Shown: positions 34,631 through 43,137 of the stretch, one piece after another | Position numbering within the stretch: position 1 is the first letter of the stretch | How the letters are laid out: the number at the start of each line of letters is the position of its first letter | From: UBA7672 sp041398245 | Lineage (GTDB): Bacteria > Pseudomonadota > Alphaproteobacteria > Caulobacterales > Hyphomonadaceae | Length of the DNA stretch: 64,000 nucleotides | Direction: 5' to 3' | Assembly: GCA_041398245.1 (NCBI GenBank) | Contig: JAWKVC010000002.1 | Coordinates: 124,001 to 188,000, forward strand | Position numbers and translations under genes: made by a program | Notes under the pieces: model-generated | Told to the model about the DNA's origin: nothing | Seen by the model: only the letters and a program-made list of their open reading frames with translations | Database searches by the model: none

Positions 34631-35098
34631 ATGATCGACTTCCTGATCCGCGTCGGCCCGCTTGGCGTTGGCGTCATCGCGGCGCTGATGGCGTGGAACA
34701 GCTGGACCTTCGGCGAGCCGCCGCCCTGGAGCGTGTTCGGGCCGAAATCGGCGGAAACCGTCCTTGAATCGCGGGTTGAGGAAGGCCGCGCGGGCAACGG
34801 GACCACACGCTACACGCCGGTCGTGGTCGTGACGGCCGAGGGCGAGCCCCAGCAACTGGACGGACTGGTCCCGTCCTTTTCGAGTTTCTCGGTCGACATG
34901 GCGACCCATGCGATCTCCGGCTACCCGGTGGGCGGCAAGGTTCAGGTGCGCTGGGTCGGCGGCAAGGCGATGGCTGACCGGACCGACCTTTTCGGCATGG
35001 CGCACGCCATTTTCATTTCTGTTTTTGCTGCGATTTTTCTCTTCGGCGGCCTGTTCTGGGCCTGGGCCATGGGCCGAAACCCCAAGGCGCGGGGCTGA
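34631..35098 (+). CDS. DUF3592-like membrane protein
   Basis: 155 residues. N-terminal and C-terminal membrane helices (RVGPLGVGVIAALMAW; AHAIFISVFAAIFLFGGLFWAWAMG) surround a beta-rich extracytoplasmic domain with TTRYTPVVVVTAEGEP and YPVGGKVQVRW. This layout matches DUF3592 proteins of unknown role. GGGGGAC precedes the start. Confidence 0.8.
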   Translation: MIDFLIRVGPLGVGVIAALMAWNSWTFGEPPPWSVFGPKSAETVLESRVEEGRAGNGTTRYTPVVVVTAEGEPQQLDGLVPSFSSFSVDMATHAISGYPVGGKVQVRWVGGKAMADRTDLFGMAHAIFISVFAAIFLFGGLFWAWAMGRNPKARG

Positions 35099-35104
35099 CT
35101 CTGA

Positions 35105-35134
35105 AAATCATATAAAGATATCTTTATATGATTT
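35105..35134. promoter_or_regulatory. 30-bp perfect palindrome upstream of ahcY (probable SahR/ArsR-type operator)
   Basis: The half-site AAATCATATAAAGAT (35105-35119) is followed by its exact inverse, centred on GATATC. It is AT-rich and lies about 93 bp before the ahcY start. Palindromes with a central AAGATATCTT core are, to my knowledge, bound by the ArsR-family S-adenosylhomocysteine sensor SahR in front of methionine-cycle genes. That attribution is inference; the palindrome is directly visible. Confidence 0.75.
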
Positions 35135-35226
35135 GCCGGACCTGCGCCGGTCTGCTACATGCCGCGTGCGAGCAGTTCCCGACCGATGAGGGCTGCAGGA
35201 AATTCATGATCCAACGGAGTGCGGTG

Positions 35227-36627
35227 ATGGCGTTCGACGATTTCAAGGTGGCTGATCTTTCCCTTGCGGACTGGGGCCGGAAGGAGCTGACCATCGCCGA
35301 AACCGAAATGCCGGGCCTGATGGCGACGCGCGACGAGTATGGCGACAAGAAGCCGTTGAAGGGCGCCCGGATCACCGGTTCGCTGCACATGACGATCCAG
35401 ACCGGCGTTCTGATCGAAACGCTGAAGCATCTGGGCGCGGACGTACGCTGGGCCTCGTGCAACATCTTCTCGACGCAGGATCATGCCGCCGCCGCCATCG
35501 CCAAGGCCGGCACGCCGGTGTTCGCCGTGAAGGGCGAGAGCCTTGAGGAATACTGGGACTACACCGACCGCATCTTCCAGTGGCCGGATGGCGGCCTCAC
35601 CAACATGATCCTCGACGATGGCGGCGATGCCACCATGTACATCCTCGTCGGCGCGCGCGTTGAGGAAGGCGAGACGCAGCTGATCGAGAACCCGCAATCC
35701 GAGGAAGAGATCTACTTCTTCGCCCAGATCAAGAAGCGCATGAAGCAGTCGCCTGGCTGGTTCGTGAAACAGCGCCACGCCATCAAGGGTGTGACCGAAG
35801 AGACGACAACAGGCGTCAACCGCCTCTATCGCCTGATGGAAAAGGGCCACCTGCCCTTCCCGGCGATCAACGTGAACGACAGCGTCACCAAGTCGAAGTT
35901 CGACAACAAGTATGGCTGCAAGGAATCCCTGGTTGACGGCATCCGCCGCGCCACTGACACGATGATGGCCGGCAAGGTCGCTGTCGTGTGCGGCTATGGC
36001 GATGTCGGCAAGGGTTCAGCCGCGTCGCTGGCCGGAGCCGGCGCCCGCGTGAAGGTGACGGAAGTCGATCCGATCTGCGCGCTGCAGGCCTGCATGGACG
36101 GCTATGAAGTCGTGACGCTGGAAGACGCGGTGAAAGCCGCCGACATCTTCATCACCACGACGGGCAACAAGGACATCATCCGCCTCGACCACATGCGCGA
36201 GATGAAGGACATGGCGATCGTCGGCAACATTGGCCACTTCGACAACGAGATCCAGGTCGCCTCGCTGAAGAACTACAAGTGGGACAACATCAAGCCGCAG
36301 GTGGACATGATCACCTTCCCGGACGGGAAACGCATGATCCTGCTGTCGGAAGGCCGCCTGCTGAACCTCGGCAACGCCACCGGTCACCCCAGCTTCGTGA
36401 TGTCGGCCTCGTTCACCAACCAGACGCTGGCGCAGATCGAACTGTGGACCAACGGCAAGGCGTACGAGAACAAGGTCTACACCCTGCCGAAGAAGCTCGA
36501 CGAGAAGGTCGCCGCGCTTCACCTCGGCAAGCTCGGCGCGAAACTGACCCCACTGTCGGACGATCAGGCGTCCTATATCGGCGTGGCGAAGGAAGGCCCC
36601 TACAAGCCGGAGCATTATCGGTACTAA
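35227..36627 (+). CDS. ahcY: Adenosylhomocysteinase
   Basis: 466 residues from ATG 35227 (ACGGAG upstream). Splits S-adenosylhomocysteine to homocysteine and adenosine. Clear marks: GSLHMTIQTGVLIETL, WASCNIFSTQDHAAAA, NAD-binding CGYGDVGKGSAASLAG, and the C-terminal YKPEHYRY. An upstream extension to 35128 lacks family similarity. Likely regulated through the palindrome at 35105-35134. Confidence 0.97.
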   Translation: MAFDDFKVADLSLADWGRKELTIAETEMPGLMATRDEYGDKKPLKGARITGSLHMTIQTGVLIETLKHLGADVRWASCNIFSTQDHAAAAIAKAGTPVFAVKGESLEEYWDYTDRIFQWPDGGLTNMILDDGGDATMYILVGARVEEGETQLIENPQSEEEIYFFAQIKKRMKQSPGWFVKQRHAIKGVTEETTTGVNRLYRLMEKGHLPFPAINVNDSVTKSKFDNKYGCKESLVDGIRRATDTMMAGKVAVVCGYGDVGKGSAASLAGAGARVKVTEVDPICALQACMDGYEVVTLEDAVKAADIFITTTGNKDIIRLDHMREMKDMAIVGNIGHFDNEIQVASLKNYKWDNIKPQVDMITFPDGKRMILLSEGRLLNLGNATGHPSFVMSASFTNQTLAQIELWTNGKAYENKVYTLPKKLDEKVAALHLGKLGAKLTPLSDDQASYIGVAKEGPYKPEHYRY

Positions 36628-36691
36628 TCGGGCGCTACTGATCCGGCCGCGGCTCACGGCCTGGGCGCCACAAATTCAGTCTATCCGTGAA

Positions 36692-36716
36692 CAGGGCCGG
36701 CCCAGCGCCGGCCCTG
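36692..36716 (+). terminator. Probable terminator hairpin after ahcY
   Basis: CAGGGCCGGC pairs with GCCGGCCCTG around CCAGC, 64 bp after the ahcY stop, followed by ATTCATTCT (only moderately T-rich). The remainder of the gap up to kup (36717-36967) holds no gene that I can see. Confidence 0.65.
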
Positions 36717-36967
36717 ATTCATTCTGGAGCCGCGCACAGCCTCCGACTCAACGTCGCAGGGGACGCTTTTTCGGGCTGCCCCAATCGCGGGAAAAACGTT
36801 GCCTCGTGGGAACTTAGCGGTCTTTCAAGGGACGCCGCTGCCCCCGTCAGCCATGAAAGTCCAGAGGCGGAACCCGAAATTTTACCCCTTTCATCCATGC
36901 TCTTACGGGCGTAGGAGCCGCCCCCGTTCGGGGCTTCTTGCAGCTCGCGGCAGAGGCTAAACACGAG

Positions 36968-38896
36968 ATGAGCGAAGCTACCTCCGAGGGCAGCACAGCT
37001 TCATCGGCGACGCAGCAGGTGACCGGCAAGCGTTTCTGGATGCTGGCGCTGGCGTCTGTCGGCGTGGTGTTCGGCGATATCGGCACCAGCCCGCTCTACG
37101 CCTTCCGCGAGTCGATCAACCATATCAACGATGTGCGAGAAAGCGGCATCGTGCGCGACGATGTGCTCGGCATCATCTCGCTGATGGTCTGGGCCCTCAT
37201 CTTTGTCGTCACCATCAAATACGTGTTCATCGTGACGCGGCTCGACAACCGCGGCGAAGGCGGAACGCTGTCGCTGATGGCGTTGATCCAGCGGACGATC
37301 GGCAAGCGCACGCCACTGTTGTTCATCGTCGCGATCTGCGGCGCGGGGATGTTCTTCGGCGACGCGCTGCTGACGCCGGCCATGTCGGTCTTGTCGGCCG
37401 CAGAAGGTCTGATGACGATTCCGGAACTCAAGGGCTGGATCGATCCCTTCGTGCTTCCCATCACGCTTGTGCTTCTGATCGGGCTGTTCGCCTTCCAGAA
37501 GCGCGGCACATCGATCGTTGGCGCGTGGTTCGGACCGATCTGTCTGGTCTGGTTCCTGACGCTGGGCGCGCTCGGCCTCTATCACATTGCTCTGGATGGC
37601 CTGGCCATCTTCTACGCGCTGAGCCCGCACCACGCCGTTGGCTTCATGCTGACCCACTCGACGCTGGGCTTCGTCGTCCTGGGCTCTGTCTTCCTCACCG
37701 TGACAGGAGCGGAAGCGCTGTTCGCCGACATGGGCCATTTCGGCCGCAAGCCGATCGCCGTGACATGGACGTGGCTGGTGCTGCCATGCCTTGTGCTCAA
37801 CTACCTCGGCCAAGGCGCCATGGTGCTGTCGCACCCGGAGACGATGTCGAATCCGTTCTTCCTGATGGCGCCGGGAGGCTTCCAGGCTCCGCTGGTGCTT
37901 CTGGCCACCGCGGCGACCATCGTCGCCAGCCAGGCGGTGATCACCGGCGCCTATTCCCTATCCCAACAGGCGGTCCAGCTGGGCCTGTTGCCGCGTCTCC
38001 AGATCGTCAACACCTCGGCCCACGAGCACGGCCAGATCTACATGCCGCAGATCAACTGGATCCTGCTGGGCGGCGTCGTGATCCTGGTGCTGGGCTTCCG
38101 GTCTTCATCGGCGCTGGCGTCGGCGTATGGCGTGTCCGTTATCGGTGCGATGATCATGGGGTCGACGCTGACCTTCGTGGCCGTGCGCCGCGTATGGAAC
38201 AAACCTCTGTGGCTGGCGCTGCTGATCGTCGGACCTTTCTTCCTGATCGAGAGCGTCTTCCTCGCCTCCAACCTTCTCAAGATTCCGCAGGGCGGCCACG
38301 TGCCGCTGCTGATTGCCGCGGTGCTGGCGCTGTCGATGTGGACCTGGGTGCGCGGCGCACGCGTGCTGACCGAGCGCACGCGCAATGAGGTGACGCTTGA
38401 GGATGTGGTGAAGGGGCTGGAGGAAAAGCCGCCGCACGTCGTCAAGGGGACGGCCGTGTTCCTGACCGCGGAGCCGGATACGGCGCCCACGGCGCTGCTG
38501 CACAACCTCAAGCACAACAAGGTTCTGCACGAGCACAACGTGGTGCTTACCGTGAAGACGGCGCAGGTGCCTTACAAGCCCGACGAGAACAAGGTGTCGT
38601 TCGAGGAGATCGCGCCCAACTTCGCGAAGCTGACAATGACGTTCGGCTTCATGGAGACGCCGAACGTCACTTATGGCCTTACGCTCGCGAAGAAGAAGAC
38701 CGGATTGTCATTCGACATCATGTCGACATCGTTCTTCCTGAGCCGGCGCACGCTGATTGCTGATGGCAAGCACGGCATGCCGCTCTGGCAGGACCATCTC
38801 TTCATCTTCCTCAACCGCAACGCCACCAACGCCACGGAATTCTTCCGCATCCCCTATTCGCGCGTGGTCGAACTCGGGACGCAGCTGACGATCTGA
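36968..38896 (+). CDS. kup: Kup-type low-affinity potassium transporter
   Basis: 642 residues from ATG 36968. Imports K+ together with H+. The signature LASVGVVFGDIGTSPLYAFRE is at the N-terminus, GGTLSLMALIQR and GDALLTPAMSVLSAAEGL follow, and about 12 membrane segments lead to a cytoplasmic C-terminal domain (HNKVLHEHNVVLTVKTAQVPY). ATGs further upstream (36938) are not family-like. No regulator or second subunit adjoins. Confidence 0.96.
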   Translation: MSEATSEGSTASSATQQVTGKRFWMLALASVGVVFGDIGTSPLYAFRESINHINDVRESGIVRDDVLGIISLMVWALIFVVTIKYVFIVTRLDNRGEGGTLSLMALIQRTIGKRTPLLFIVAICGAGMFFGDALLTPAMSVLSAAEGLMTIPELKGWIDPFVLPITLVLLIGLFAFQKRGTSIVGAWFGPICLVWFLTLGALGLYHIALDGLAIFYALSPHHAVGFMLTHSTLGFVVLGSVFLTVTGAEALFADMGHFGRKPIAVTWTWLVLPCLVLNYLGQGAMVLSHPETMSNPFFLMAPGGFQAPLVLLATAATIVASQAVITGAYSLSQQAVQLGLLPRLQIVNTSAHEHGQIYMPQINWILLGGVVILVLGFRSSSALASAYGVSVIGAMIMGSTLTFVAVRRVWNKPLWLALLIVGPFFLIESVFLASNLLKIPQGGHVPLLIAAVLALSMWTWVRGARVLTERTRNEVTLEDVVKGLEEKPPHVVKGTAVFLTAEPDTAPTALLHNLKHNKVLHEHNVVLTVKTAQVPYKPDENKVSFEEIAPNFAKLTMTFGFMETPNVTYGLTLAKKKTGLSFDIMSTSFFLSRRTLIADGKHGMPLWQDHLFIFLNRNATNATEFFRIPYSRVVELGTQLTI

Positions 38897-39106
38897 TGGT
38901 CGGGAACGGAGTGTGACAGCCGCAACCCGCTGTTACAGCCTGATCGCCCAATGTTCTCCTTCTGCGCTTGGTTTGATTCAAAGACTCGCCTGAGAGGCGA
39001 ATTCGCCTAGATTGGCCCTGCCCTTGCTCTGGCTCGGGGGACGAGCAGGCCGGGCACAATGTCCGCGCCTGCATGATGATTTTCGGCACAGAACGCACCG
39101 GTATCC

Positions 39107-40630
39107 ATGATGAAAACGCCCCGCTCCGACCTGCAGGCCAACACGTTCGATTTCGAGACGACGCCGTTGGTGAAGCCGACCGGCTTCCGTGAGTATGACG
39201 CGCGCTGGTGGTTCGGCGGTCCGCAATATCCCAAGGCGCCGGAGCTTAACTATCTCGGCGTCCAGGCGCTGGGCCTCGGCCTCGGCACGCTGATCCGCGA
39301 AATGGGCGTCGCCCCGCGCATCGTGACCGGCCACGACTTCCGTTCCTATTCGCTCTCGATCAAGCAGGCGCTGACGCTCGGCCTTCTGGAAGCCGGCTGC
39401 GAGGTGCACGACATCGGCCTCGCCCTGTCGCCGGTCGCCTATTTCGCGCAGTTCGCGCTCGATATTCCGTGCGTCGCCATGGTCACCGCCAGCCACAACG
39501 AGAATGGCTGGACCGGCGTGAAGATGGGCGCGAACAAGCCGCTGACCTTCGGGCCCGAGGAGATGGGCTGGCTGAAGGACATCGTGCTCAATGGCCGCTT
39601 CAATCCGCAACCCGGCGGCAAGCTGATCCGCGTCGAGGGCATGCGCGAGCGTTATATCGCGGACGTCACCAAGGGCGTGAAACTGTCGCGCAAGCTGAAG
39701 GTCGTCTGCGCCTGCGGCAATGGCGCGGCCGGCGCCTTTGCGCCCGACGCCCTGCGCGCCATGGGCGCCGAGGTGATCGAGATGGACACCAATCTCGACT
39801 ACACCTTCCCCAAATACAATCCGAACCCGGAAGATCACGAGATGCTAGTCTCCATGGCCAAGGCCGTGAAGGAGCATGGCGCGGATCTCTGCGTCGGCTT
39901 CGATGGCGACGGCGACCGTTGCGGCGTGGTGGACGACAAGGGCGAGGAAATATTCGCCGACAAGATCGGCCTGCTGCTGGCGCGCGACCTGTCGAAGCTG
40001 CACAAGAACGCGACCTTCGTGGTCGATGTGAAGTCGACCGGTCTCTACAAGACCGATCCGGTTCTCAAGGAGAACGGCGTCACGGTCGACTACTTCAAGA
40101 CCGGCCACTCCTACATCAAGCGCCGCACGACCGAACTCGACGCCCTCGCCGGCTTCGAGAAGTCGGGCCACATGTTCTTCCGCAAGCCCTATGGCTATGG
40201 CTATGACGACGCGCTGGTCGCGGCGGCGGCTGTGCTCCAGATGCTGGACCGCAATCCGGGCCGCTCGCTGTCCGATCTCAAGTCGGACCTTGGCGACGCC
40301 TGGACCTCGCTGACCATGAGCCCCCATTGCGACGACGAAAAGAAGTACGACATCGTCGATCAGGTAGTCGCCGATTATTCGGCGCTGGCGAAATCGGGCG
40401 GCGAGATCCTCGGCCGCAAGATCATCGACGTGAACACGGTCAATGGCGCGCGCGTCACGCTGGATGATGGGTCATGGGTGCTGGTCCGCGCCTCGTCCAA
40501 CAAGCCGGAGCTCGTGGTCGTGGTCGAGTCGATGCAGGGCGAGGACGACATGCGCGCCCTCTTCCGCAACGAGGCGAAGCCGCGCCTCGCGAAATTCCCG
40601 GAAGTCGGCCACTACAACCAGGAAATCTGA
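39107..40630 (+). CDS. Phosphomannomutase/phosphoglucomutase
   Basis: 507 residues. Alpha-D-phosphohexomutase with the catalytic serine loop MVTASHNENGWTGVKMG, the Mg loop GFDGDGDRCGVVD, the sugar-binding loop ...GFEKSGHMFF and the phosphate-binding RASSNKPELVVVVES near the end. Interconverts hexose 6- and 1-phosphates for polysaccharide or LPS synthesis. The ATG doublet at 39107 is preceded by only a weak ribosome site; a slightly later start is possible. Confidence 0.93.
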   Translation: MMKTPRSDLQANTFDFETTPLVKPTGFREYDARWWFGGPQYPKAPELNYLGVQALGLGLGTLIREMGVAPRIVTGHDFRSYSLSIKQALTLGLLEAGCEVHDIGLALSPVAYFAQFALDIPCVAMVTASHNENGWTGVKMGANKPLTFGPEEMGWLKDIVLNGRFNPQPGGKLIRVEGMRERYIADVTKGVKLSRKLKVVCACGNGAAGAFAPDALRAMGAEVIEMDTNLDYTFPKYNPNPEDHEMLVSMAKAVKEHGADLCVGFDGDGDRCGVVDDKGEEIFADKIGLLLARDLSKLHKNATFVVDVKSTGLYKTDPVLKENGVTVDYFKTGHSYIKRRTTELDALAGFEKSGHMFFRKPYGYGYDDALVAAAAVLQMLDRNPGRSLSDLKSDLGDAWTSLTMSPHCDDEKKYDIVDQVVADYSALAKSGGEILGRKIIDVNTVNGARVTLDDGSWVLVRASSNKPELVVVVESMQGEDDMRALFRNEAKPRLAKFPEVGHYNQEI

Positions 40631-40639
40631 TCCGGCCCG

Positions 40640-41224
40640 TCAGCCAAGGCTGTACTCGAAGTCGACTTTGAGCCGCAGCTCCAAGGACTCCATGCTGCGC
40701 GCTTGCACGCGCGAACACATCAGAAACTGGTCGCACCGCACCTCGATTGGCGCAAACGGCTCGACCTCATTTGAATAGGCCGTCAGCTCCTCACGCGTCG
40801 CGCCAAAGCAGTTCGCCAGCGGCAGCAGCGGGTCGAACGGTGCGAAGTCTCCGCCTGCGCGTCGTCCCGCATCCGCGCATGCCTGCACAAGCTGCGCGAG
40901 ACCCGGGGAGACGTCCACACGCGCACAGATCCTGACCGGTTCAGGGTCCAGCAGGAACGTCAGGCGCGAGATGCTGAACGAAAACGGCGGAAGCCGGATC
41001 GCGTTCAGCAACTCATCGAAGCGATCCACGCCGTCCTCGCTGATGGCGCCCTTAGCCAGCGGCAGATAACCCCATTCGTCCGACCAGCTGCGGCGGAGCG
41101 GCGCGAACACCTCGCCATCGTCGACCGGGTCGAACCACAGAACATCGTCCAGCGGGCGGCGCAGACGCCGCAACGCCGTGCGCGCACTTTCGGGCAGCTC
41201 GACAACGGCAAGAACGTACGCCAC
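40640..41224 (-). CDS. 2H-phosphoesterase-like (LigT-fold) protein lacking both catalytic histidines
   Basis: 194 residues from GTG 41224 (G-rich AGGGGGGGG just upstream; a TTG at 41263 is an alternative). The sequence lines up with 2'-5' RNA ligase/cyclic phosphodiesterase proteins: LAVVELPESARTALRRL at the start, a middle WGYLPLAKGAISEDGVDRFDE where LigT has HLTL, and FDPLLPLANCFG where LigT has PHLTLAR. Both HxT motifs are therefore replaced by YLPL (around 53) and LLPL (around 133), so classical catalysis is unlikely; it may bind RNA or nucleotides. Assignment of the fold is my pattern reading and needs a structure-based check. Confidence 0.55.
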   Translation of the reverse strand: MAYVLAVVELPESARTALRRLRRPLDDVLWFDPVDDGEVFAPLRRSWSDEWGYLPLAKGAISEDGVDRFDELLNAIRLPPFSFSISRLTFLLDPEPVRICARVDVSPGLAQLVQACADAGRRAGGDFAPFDPLLPLANCFGATREELTAYSNEVEPFAPIEVRCDQFLMCSRVQARSMESLELRLKVDFEYSLG

Positions 41225-41323
41225 CTCACCCCCCCCTGACCTCGCGAAGACACTAGGGGACAAGGCGGCCAGATGTCATCCCGGAAGCTACCCAACGGCG
41301 CTCCGGACGCAGCCATCCGCTCG

Positions 41324-42067
41324 CTAGCCTGCCCTTGCCAGCGCAACCGCATCGGGCCCGGCCGGGAATCTCAGCTGGTCCGACGTGTCGTTGACTGCAC
41401 GCCAGACCGCTTCAGCAACATCGTGTTCGGTCGTGACTACAGCGGGTTGCCCGAAAGCTTCGAGGATCGGCCGGGCGTAGCTCATGTAGGGTTCGGGGAT
41501 CGTCTCCTCCAGTTTCACGTCCGTGTTCTGTGCGAAGCGCGTCGTCGGGCCATAGCCTGGCTCGACGAGCTTTGCGCGGACATTCACCGCATGCAGTTCA
41601 TGGGCGAGCGACCCGGTGAAGCCCTCGATCGCCGACTTGCTGGCCGTGTAGACGGAGACAAGCGGGAACGGAGCGAGCGTTGCGCTTGACGTAACATTGA
41701 CGATGACACCGGCCCCGCGCTTGCGCATCTGGGGTATCGCCGCTTTTGTCATCGCGATCACGCCAAACGTGTTCGTCTCGAAGACCTCGCGCGTCTTGGC
41801 CATCGTCGTCGCCTCAAGCGCTCCCATCATCCCGATGCCGGCATTGTTGACGAGCGCGTCGATGGGACCCGCAGCATCCAGCGCGGCCGCTATGCTGTCT
41901 TCCTGCGTCACATCGAGGGAGAGGATCTGCATGCGGTCCGATCGCGGCAGGATATCCGCCCGCGGCGTTCGCATCGTCGCAACGACGCGCCAGCCCTGTT
42001 CATGGAAGTAGCGCGCCGTTTCAAGGCCATACCCGCTCGAACAGCCCGTGATCATTGCCGTTTTCAT
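41324..42067 (-). CDS. Short-chain dehydrogenase/reductase
   Basis: 247 residues from ATG 42067 (GGAG upstream). Cofactor motif AMITGCSSGYGLETARYF, NNAGIGMMGALE, and catalytic YTASKSAIEG with Ser in VTSSAT. Oxidises or reduces an unknown alcohol/ketone. Divergent from an AraC regulator 90 bp away, the normal arrangement for a regulator and its target. Confidence 0.92.
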   Translation of the reverse strand: MKTAMITGCSSGYGLETARYFHEQGWRVVATMRTPRADILPRSDRMQILSLDVTQEDSIAAALDAAGPIDALVNNAGIGMMGALEATTMAKTREVFETNTFGVIAMTKAAIPQMRKRGAGVIVNVTSSATLAPFPLVSVYTASKSAIEGFTGSLAHELHAVNVRAKLVEPGYGPTTRFAQNTDVKLEETIPEPYMSYARPILEAFGQPAVVTTEHDVAEAVWRAVNDTSDQLRFPAGPDAVALARAG

Positions 42068-42156
42068 GTCTGTCTCCGTTGCTTCGGAGGTGGAAATAGC
42101 GGAGCCTGTCAGGACTTTCTGCAATCCAGAGTACGGATTTTGTTTGTGACAGTCCG

Positions 42157-43077
42157 ATGATCGACCCGCTTTCGGAATTCCTGACCCTGCTGCGGCCCCG
42201 CGCGGTGTTCTCGAAGGGCATCAGCGGCGCCGGACGCTGGGCCGTGCGGTACAGCGATTTCGGTGAGCCAGGCTTCTGCGCCGTTATGGAAGGAAGCTGT
42301 CGTCTCATGGTCGACGGTCACCCGGCCATCACGCTGCAAGCCGGGGATTTCGTCTTGCTGCCGGCGACGCCCGGCTTCGTCATGTCCGGGTTCGAACCCG
42401 CAACGCCGCAACATATCGATCCGAAGGTTACGGCCGCTCCAACTGGGGAAGTTCGCCATGGGCGCAGTGGCGGCCGGCCCGATGTGCGCCTGCTTGGCGG
42501 GTATTTGCTGTTCGACTCTCCTGATGCCGCCTTGCTTGTGTCGCTGTTGCCGGCCGTCATTCATGTGCGCGGCGAAGGCCGCCTGCCCGCGCTGGTCCGG
42601 ATGGTGCGTGAAGAAACGCAGGATAGCAGAACGGGACGCGATCTCGTGCTGTCGCGCCTCGTCGAGATACTCATGATCGAAGCCTTGCGGGCGACGGCCG
42701 CCGGAGAGGCTGCGCCCGGCCTGTTGCGCGGGCTTGCCGACGCACGCGTCGCGACGGCGATGCGCCTGATGCATGCCGATCCCGCCCGCGCATGGACTGT
42801 GGAAATGCTGGCCCGCAAGGCGTCGCTGTCACGCTCCGCCTTCTTCGACCGGTTCATGCGCGCTGTCGGCATGCCGCCGATGGAATATCTGCTGGCCTGG
42901 CGCATGGCGCTTGCCAAGGATCTGCTACGCCGTCAGGCCGCCGTCATCGACGATGTGGCCCGGCGTGTGGGTTATGCTTCGGCCAGCACGTTCAGCACGG
43001 CGTTCAGCCGCCATGTCGGCTTGCCGCCCCGCCGTTTTGCGCGACAGCAGACGCCCGCGCACGCTGCAGCCGGCTAG
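42157..43077 (+). CDS. AraC family transcriptional regulator
   Basis: 306 residues. N-terminal cupin-type sensing domain (GEPGFCAVMEGSCRLMVDGHPAITLQAGDFVLLPA), C-terminal double helix-turn-helix (MLARKASLSRSAFFDRFMRAVGMPPMEYLLAWRM ... VGYASASTFSTAFSRHVGLPPRRF). Likely controls the divergent SDR gene in response to a small molecule. Confidence 0.93.
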   Translation: MIDPLSEFLTLLRPRAVFSKGISGAGRWAVRYSDFGEPGFCAVMEGSCRLMVDGHPAITLQAGDFVLLPATPGFVMSGFEPATPQHIDPKVTAAPTGEVRHGRSGGRPDVRLLGGYLLFDSPDAALLVSLLPAVIHVRGEGRLPALVRMVREETQDSRTGRDLVLSRLVEILMIEALRATAAGEAAPGLLRGLADARVATAMRLMHADPARAWTVEMLARKASLSRSAFFDRFMRAVGMPPMEYLLAWRMALAKDLLRRQAAVIDDVARRVGYASASTFSTAFSRHVGLPPRRFARQQTPAHAAAG

Positions 43078-43137
43078 CAATTCGGGGTGACGGAAGGCCG
43101 TCGCTGACTATACTCCCGCCTCAAGGGGAGGCTGGGG

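Noticed and set aside
35135..35226. SAH riboswitch before ahcY
   Set aside because: I could not trace the conserved pseudoknot segments; the palindromic operator explains regulation better.
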